Shown here in pieces: positions 57,439-64,000 of a stretch of DNA of 64,000 nt. A program made the position numbers and the translations under genes. The stretch covers positions 46,419,148-46,483,147 of the forward strand of contig CM055065.1 of assembly GCA_029204045.2 (NCBI GenBank), given 5' to 3'. The notes under the pieces are model-generated. The model was not told where the DNA came from and did no database searches. It worked only from the letters and a program-made list of their open reading frames with translations. This DNA comes from Tillandsia leiboldiana (lineage: Eukaryota; Streptophyta; Magnoliopsida; Poales; Bromeliaceae). The stretch's first letter is position 1; every line of letters begins with the position of its first letter.

Positions 57439-59041
57439 GTTCGAGCCCACCGTCATTTTCGACATCACCCAATCTCAATCACACAGTCTACCCACTGCTA
57501 GCTCAGTTAGCTCGGCTCCTCAAGCATGAGCGCAAATGACCCAACACTAAACAGTAAGCTCCTAATCCACTAAAGAGGATAAGCAAAAGCTAAGACTCGG
57601 TCAATGAGAACTAGTATCGACTACCAAGCAGATGGAGTAATTAGTGTAGGTTAAGTATGCATCTGCTTGGTTAAGCTACAATAATGCAAGCTAGAATCAT
57701 AATGCTGGCCGGGTCCAACTTTCAGTAAGAACTCTTTAAGTCTTCTGGTAATACAAGATTCTATCACATGCTGGAAATCCTACAGATTATCATGAAAATT
57801 ATTTCTCAGACTTTACCACTAATCGAAAGCAATTAAATCATGCTAGACAAAATAAGGAGTTGGATGGAATTGGAAAACTTCAACCCACTGCTTCTGAAAC
57901 TCAATCCAATCGCGGCAAGATCGTCACAGCAAGCAGAGAGGAGCATCAAAACACCCCTCTCTGCTCCAAAGGTACTCACATACCAACCTTAATTAGCTTC
58001 AGGAGACGGTGTGCAGAGTCTCACTCACTTCACTAGCACAAACAACCACCCAAACAAGAAGCCTGAAGCTCCAAAAATCCCACTACTAAAAAAAAAATAA
58101 AAAATCCAACAACTACAAGCTCAACTAACCTCAGCACAACGTAGGGAAGGCTTCGAACCAATCAGTGGATGAGGAAAAACTAGAAGAAAACATCAAATCC
58201 TCAGCTAGAATCAACCAATAAAAAATCTATCAAAATCCCACAAAAACTTCCATTTCCAGCTCAAAACTCATGATAAACAACACCTACCTCAAATTCAGCT
58301 AAGCAGGAAGAAATCCCACTATAAGTTCCACTCCTCAGCTACAACACAAGCGCCAACCTCCACAGTAGTCCGAAGCTTCGGCTAGGTCAATTGCTGCAAG
58401 GAATCCACCAGGAGGAAGAAGGAGTTGGAGAAGTTGGAGATGGTCCAAACACCTACTTTGGCTCAAGAGTAGTAAAAGTGTTCCTCAGGGGCGTGGGGGT
58501 TCAATTTATAGAAGAAACCGACTAGGAAAATGAACTCTCGAAGCAAAGAGATCGAACCTCTTCCAAAGCTCAAAATAGCACTTTCAGACGCCCAAATCTA
58601 GTTTCGGGCATCCGATTCATCGTAACACTATACACTGTAGCCCTTCTTAGGTGCCCGAACCAACTTTCAAAATGTTGAAGCTATAGTAATCTTACTGAGG
58701 TCTACTTCAGGCATCTGAATATGCATCCGAAAGTTGCCAACCATCCAATACTTGTCAAAAATCACGCAATAAATTCGAGGGGTTCACCAACTCACTTCCA
58801 GATTGCTATAGTAGCTTTTGGGCGCCTGCAATTGGAATCCGAAACTATGTGAATGCCTAAACGCCAATCTGGGCGCCCAAAATTTGATTAGAGCGCCCAA
58901 AATATTTAAAACTTAAGTTTCTTTAGATTTCGTCATCCCGAGTCTATTTTCACATCCATTTCATGCTAAAACGACACTAGCTCGACCTGATCCTCTATAG
59001 ATGTGTCGGCCAGCTTACTTTATTGCGCTCGAATAGCTACT
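57439..59041 (-). repeat. LTR fragment L
   Basis: No coding sequence. On the minus strand it has LTR character: TATAAAT (58504-58510) downstream of sequence rich in CGGGCGCCC-related motifs (about 58600-58900), then a leader. LTR F ends against it at 57438 and fragment K begins at 59042, so both termini are lost. The LTR family is not assigned. Confidence 0.5.
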
Positions 59042-59646
59042 TGTAGAAATCGAGAATTTGAAATTCTAAAGTTTAAATCTTTTAATTTGAAAGGTTAAGT
59101 TATTTGAATAGTGACTAAAGTTGTGAATAGTAACTTTCGAAAAGTTCAGAGTTTCGACCGACGTTGGCTAATTTGACCTAACAAAATCCAAAATCGACGA
59201 TCCAAGTAGTCGATCCGAACGGTCTCGACGTTCTGAGCGCAATGGCGCAGTCAAAATTTATATTCGATGAGCCTAGGTCATCGGAAAGTGTGCCAAACTG
59301 TAAAATTCACTGAAGAATATGGATTTCAAAATTTTAGAGGATCGATCTTGACGAACCGAAATCACTACTCAATAGGTTTCGTCTAGCTGGTCGTCCTGGT
59401 GGTGTCCGTTTTTTCGTTTGGCGACCAGGTCACCTCGAAAAGTGCGAAATATAATAAATTTCACTATATTTTGTGAAGGAACTTATTATTTTATGGACCA
59501 AGTTGGAAGAGACTTCTTCGAGAGGGATTTCTCTGTAATATGCCACTACTGTGAAGGACTTAGAGTGAGAGGTGAAGAGTTGGTGGACTGAAATGCACTT
59601 GTTACACTCCAACTCACACTATTCACTTCAGCAACCCATGCGATGA
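59042..59646 (+). repeat. LTR fragment K, related to element E U3
   Basis: It starts TGTAGAAATCGAGAATTTGA. The run CGATCCAAGTAGTCGATC ... GACGTTCTGAGCGCAATGG, then CTCGAAAAGTGCGAAATA, aligns in the same order with the element-sense U3 of E (minus strand, about 34230-34520). It is an LTR beginning on the plus strand, cut off near the G run at 59647. Confidence 0.55.
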
Positions 59647-59664
59647 GGGGGGGGGGGGGGGGGG
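59647..59664 (+). repeat. 18-base G run next to LTR I
   Basis: An uninterrupted G run immediately before the terminal TGTCACG of LTR I. Homopolymer length here is likely to be unreliable. Confidence 0.9.
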
Positions 59665-62600
59665 TGTCACGCCCCGGGGTCGAAACTGCGACCCGGGCTC
59701 GCCAACAGATCCGCCGTCGATACGGGAATCCCCGCACCGACGAAGCGTCCAACCTGCAAATGATAGAACTACAGCTACACAGATATCAGAGCGGAAAATA
59801 AAAACTGTAAATATAAAATCGAACTACTATAAAGCTGAAATAAATACAAGGTCCATGTCCCAAAAGCAAGAATAATACAAGTTCAGATCCACAGGATAGA
59901 TACAAATAAAAATCCACATATACAACATCTATGAATCCAAAAAGGGAGATAACAAAAACTAGAAAAAATAACAACATACAGTGAATCCCACAGTCCAGGA
60001 TGGTACATCTACCTCACTCTAAAGGAACTATGCTGGTAGGGATCTATCTCGCAACTCCCTGTCCTCGGTCCGTCAAGCCAGCTCGGGCAGGAACGGAAGA
60101 AAAAGCTTCGGCAACCTGTCACCGACAGAGGGTGTGAGAACTACATCCTACAGTAGTTCTCAGTGGGTACCGTCTCCAAGACTCACGGTCTGCCCACTAA
60201 GTCTACTAGAGGCATAAGATAACAGAAAAAGACTGTGATAATGAAAACTAAGCTGGAAAAGTATCTACAGCTATTATGCCTCTATCTACTATGCTCAATG
60301 GGGAAAAACACAGATGATGGTATGCATCCACTCGATACTGCTAATATGTCTCAAGTACCATGCTCAAAGGAAAACTCTACTAAGAACATGTTATGCATCC
60401 ACTCACTCACAAAACCCAAATCTCAGTGACTGCCACATAGGGTCTAATCAAGCCTGCGCCCCCTAGTGTATCAACCAGGGCGTCCCATCGGACTATCTCA
60501 GTATCACGCAAAGCGACCTCTAGTGTATCAACTAGGCGCATCATCATCATCGCATTCGGAGCGTAACTCGAGGGGAGCAACCCCACCGAGCTCAAGCGTG
60601 TCTCATCTAGCAAAAGCGGCACATGCAGGCTATAATCCACGATCAAACAGATCGGAAACTCGAACACCCAAATAACCATCACTCAGTTGGAGAACCCTCC
60701 ACGACTCAATCTCACAACGCTAACCCACTAAAAGAAAGTACACAACCGCTGGGACCGCCGTCAATCTAAACGGCTCCCAAAACGAGACACCCAACTCGCC
60801 TCTCAAAACACACTGGCTGGAAATACTCCACAGCCGGGATCACCGTCTACCCAAACGGCTCCCAACGACACCCCACTCATAGACGAGAAGAACCGACTAA
60901 CACAGCAAGGGTCCGAGAATCCCATTAGGCCGGTGCCTAGAACCCCAATCAAACAAGAACAGACTCTAGGCTCAGCCTATCGGAGTTCTCGATCCCTTAC
61001 CGTTCAGGAATTCGGCTCTCCCGGTTAAAGCGGGAAACCATCACAACACACTAAACTCACGGGCTGGAGGTGCTCTACAACCAAAACAACGAAGGGTTCG
61101 AAAATCCCGGGAAACTAACACCTACGACCCCAATCAAACAGGAATAGGCTATAGGCGTAGCCTCCCGTTGTTTTCGACCCAAGAATAAAATCAACCCTTA
61201 GAACCCAGATCACTCACCCCTTTCGTGTGGGGAAGTTTATGAGAAAGGATGACCTTTATTGTAAAATACCATTTCCACTCAACCCCCTCGGGGTGAGGAT
61301 AAAAATTAGCCCCTTTTTGAAAACCGTCTTGAATTGAGAAAACCAACTTTTATAGATTTTAGTTTTTGGAAAAATCAGTTAAAAACAAGTTTATTTTTCG
61401 AACTCCAAAGGGTTGATGCCTTCGCCCAATCAAACAAGAACAGGCTCCGGCGCCCCCTAGAAATTCGGAAGGAAAAATACTAGTTTACTAAAATCATAAA
61501 TGTCCAAAAACACGCTGGGTTCAAGGTCCTGATAACACACGCGCACCACGATCACAACTTGGTGGTGACGAGCAAAACAGAGAAATACCCAAAGACCCGG
61601 GACCACCGTTTACCCAAACAGTTCCCAAAACACTAACACTGGCATAACACAGCCACCAGACCCCACTCAGCCCCCAGGCCCGAGTGCAACATACATCCCA
61701 CAATACCCTGACCACTCGGCCCACTACCTGGGCGAGGAACTCTATGTCCAGAAAGAAATGCAATGTGTGGGATGTCTAAAGTATAAAAGAACCTAGCCCA
61801 GATTAAGGTTCTCTACTGGTCTGGTTAAACACATGCAACATATGACGGGAGTACTAGTCAAGGGTTCCAATAACTCTACAAATATCAAATAAAGCACCTA
61901 TTCTAGCATGCTGAGTCCTATCATAATAGAATTAGAAAGAAGTCCGCAGGCTTGGAGAAAAATCCAACCCACCTCGGTTTGCCACCAATTGCTTGTAGAC
62001 ACTTGCAATTGGGCCCGCGCGATTCCCCTGCCTCCTCGCGATCCGCACGCAAAACGGAGCACGCCGCCGGAGTCCGCACGCAAAACGGAGCACACCGCCG
62101 GAGTCCGCGGGCAAAACGGTGCACGCCACCGGAGTCCGCGCACAAAACGAAGCACGAAGCCGGAGTCCGCACGCAAAATGGTGCATACCGCCGGAGTCCG
62201 CACGCAAAACGGTGCACGCCGCCGGAGTCCGCGCGCAAAACGGTGAGGTAAACAACAATCCCTAACAAGCACAAAGGCACGGGGTCAAATCCAAAATCCA
62301 AAAGGGTAAACCCCAAAACTGTGCCGAAAAACACCGCAAAAGGACGAGCGAAACCAACCTTAAGGTCGGCGTGTCGCCAAACAAGCACCCGCTCGTTCGC
62401 CCGGCTCCAAGGAACACCTCGCGCGCGCTCCACAACACATACGGCGTTCTCGCGGCACCCCGAAAACTCCCCCAAACACTTACTCTCTCTCTCTCTCTCG
62501 CGTGCACGGACGGAGCAAAAGAGGAAAAAAGGAGAAAAAGGGGGCGTTTTGGGCTTAAATAGCCCAAACAGCAAGATTCGGGCGCCCGAATCTAGAATTC

Positions 62601-63156
62601 GGGCGCCCGAAACCCCGGTTCGGGCGAGCTACAGTAACCCGTGAAAATCCCCCGCGCCATGCGTTCCACCGCAGGCCGACACGTGGCAGCACCACGCCTC
62701 CCGCGCCCACGCGCGTCAACTCGGAGGCCGCCACGTGGCGGCACCAGTGCCCACGCGCCAGCGTCGCGTCCCATCGCGCGCCGCGGGCGAATCGCGCCCC
62801 GCCACGTGTCGCCACCCGCGTGACTCCCGCGCTGGCCCGCGCTGCTCCCTGCATGCGTCAACACCTCGGCCGACGCGCTCCAATGCGGATCGGCCGAGTG
62901 GCGCCTCCTACGTGCGCCCACGCCCCCGCGCCAGCGCCTGTGTCGCCGCGCCCCCGCCCGCGCCTGCGACCGGCTCGACTAACCCGCGCTCGCCATGTGG
63001 CAGCGGCGCGGGTTCGTTGCTCCCGGTACACGCCGGTGGGCCGTGGACCGGCCCGTGACCAAAAATGGGCCCGTTAGCCCATTTATGCCCGAAAATAGCC
63101 GATTTTGACTGTTTTCGCGCGCTGAGTCCGTTTTTGGCATCCATTCGACGCACAAC
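59665..63156 (-). repeat. Gypsy LTR I
   Basis: About 3.5 kb on the minus strand, ending (59665) in CCCCGGGGCGTGACA. It has CACGTGGC-rich U3 (62670-63010), two palindromes ATTCGGGCGCCCGAAT (62576-62591) and TTCGGGCGCCCGAA (62597-62610), a TTTAAG/TATTTAAG core promoter at 62554-62562, a CT microsatellite (62484-62499) and a 31-bp minisatellite (62044-62243). Its true start is missing, since sequence related to LTR A stops at ACGCACAAC (63156). It resembles H in the leader and C in the downstream part. No primer-binding site or coding region is attached. Confidence 0.7.
62044..62243 (-). repeat. 31-bp minisatellite in LTR I
   Basis: Six full units and a partial one, 31 bp each. On the minus strand each contains the core GTGCACCGTTTTGCGTGC followed by GGACTCCGGCGGC. 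The spacer part is conserved here, unlike in LTR H (26653-27144), where the same core and period are found. Confidence 0.9.
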
Positions 63157-63603
63157 TGTAGTAACCGCTTTTTTTTATTTTATTTTGGATTTTATTTATT
63201 TATTTACCTCCTTTAGTCGTCGGGCGGGGGGTTAATAATTCGATTAATTCTGGGCAGACCGTCGGGGCTCGTGGGTATTTTTAGGTGTTAGAGCTCACAA
63301 AACGGGGAACGGTGGCGCGATCGGATTTGAATTCCAACCCCGGGATCTCCCAGAATAAAATTTTGAAGGTTACTAGCAGTTCCGGGTGCATCAACAGGCG
63401 TGCGGGCGATCGACACATTTTTCGAGGTAAATTAGACCCCTGGTTCGCACCCGATCGACTAAGTCTTGAGTTTGGGGATTAGGGCTCTTTTTCCCACTTC
63501 TTATCTCTTTCGTTCGTGCGTTAGGGTTTTTCTGAGGAGTGCGGGAGAAACCCCAATTCTCCTATCTTCTTCCTACCATCTGACGTTTGGCGTGAGGAAC
63601 CGT

Positions 63604-63664
63604 GGCGACGAGAACGGGACGATCCTCCTTCCTCGCGACGAGAATGGGACGATCCTCCTTCCTC
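63604..63664 (+). repeat. Tandem duplication of ~29 bp
   Basis: Two copies of GCGACGAGAACGGGACGATC followed by CTCCTTCCTC, differing at one base (AACGGG/AATGGG). Confidence 0.85.
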
Positions 63665-63837
63665 CTCTCTTACCGGCGAAACCAAGGTGTGCGGTTATTT
63701 TCTTTTTTTGGTTCTTCGATATTTTTCCTTACTGCGAGAGAGGAGGGGTTCACGGTTCGGTCGCCGCCACCGCCGCCGCGGGACACCGAACGCGCGCGGA
63801 GGGGGGGAGCCACCCGCAGGCAGGGCACCCGCGCGGG

Positions 63838-63935
63838 CTTGGCGCCGCGCGGGGCCGCCTGCGCATGCGGGCAGCGCGCCCGCACGGGGTCTGGCGCCGC
63901 GCGGGGCCGCGCGCGCATGCGGGCAGCGCGCCCGC
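63838..63935 (+). repeat. GC-rich tandem duplication
   Basis: Two near-copies of a ~55-bp unit containing GGCGCCGCGCGGGGCCGC and GCGCATGCGGGCAGCGCGCC. Base composition is extremely GC-rich up to the window edge. Confidence 0.8.
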
Positions 63936-64000
63936 GCAGGGACATCCGTGCCTTTGTTCCCGACCCGGGACGCCGCCGCGGCCGCCGCCGCCGGATCCGA

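Larger units (their letters stand above)
63157..64000 (+). repeat. Putative start of another LTR (J)
   Basis: TGTAGTAACCGC at 63157 resembles gypsy LTR starts seen here (TGTAGTG, TGTAAT) and interrupts LTR I. The preceding five bases are ACAAC. No open frame of known function is present. Two tandem duplications lie inside (about 63604-63664 and 63838-63935). The far end is outside the window, so this is a tentative call. Confidence 0.4.

Overview
This is plant nuclear DNA made almost entirely of nested and broken LTR retrotransposons. I found no host gene, RNA gene or CRISPR array. The plant assignment rests on primer-binding sites matching plant initiator-Met tRNA (TGGTATCAGAGC), on Ty3/gypsy chromovirus polyproteins (GAG, DTG protease, FIDD reverse transcriptase, RNase H, DDE integrase, C-terminal chromodomain; Tekay/Del-like by motif), on a SIRE-like Ty1/copia GAG, and on several-kb LTRs with GC-rich U3 regions. 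The species cannot be told from the sequence. Letters A to M below are my own labels.

Layout. 1-853 is AT-rich and featureless; 854-1123 is an old LTR end (M). 1124-8193 is the 3' part of gypsy element A on the minus strand: 3' LTR 1124-3829 and a gag-pol with five amber stops. Its gag is interrupted by a second gypsy element, B: 3' LTR 8194-8593 and integrase end 8634-9582. At 9583 a plus-strand gypsy LTR (C) begins. It is split by a gag-only copia element (11208-17219, target duplication GATAT), resumes at 17220 and ends at 19460. It is followed by a PBS, the 5' half of the A gag (to 20293), the 5' LTR of B (20294-20693) and the B gag-protease (to about 22080). The A gag halves and B LTR halves on the two sides are complementary and share the target duplication TTGGA. 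I therefore read 1124-22080 as one A+B nest whose proximal half was inverted, probably by recombination between inverted LTRs.

From 22081 an LTR (F) is fragmented by solo LTR G (22552-25119, GTCCT), solo LTR H (25127-29806, CCTGC/CCTAC) and element E. E (30649-57409, minus) has two 4.2-kb LTRs around only 2.5 kb of degenerate interior. Its 5' LTR carries the youngest element, D (41520-57353, plus, CACAT), with near-identical 3,279-bp LTRs and an almost intact gag-pol.

D is inflated by a scaffold gap of exactly 100 N (51000-51099). The 51100-54074 block repeats the pol, with indels densest next to the gap, and 49944-50999 repeats the 3' LTR; both look like unmerged contig ends. The real element is about 11.7 kb. 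After F ends at 57438 come LTR fragments L and K, LTR I (59665-63156, minus) and the start of another putative LTR (J, 63157 onward).

Relative ages read by eye from LTR divergence agree with the nesting order: D about 0.6%, copia about 1.5%, B about 3%, E a few percent. No new defence or metabolic system is visible. The most notable items are the LTR-mediated inversion, the gag-only copia element, the period-matched minisatellites in two LTRs, and the assembly duplication.
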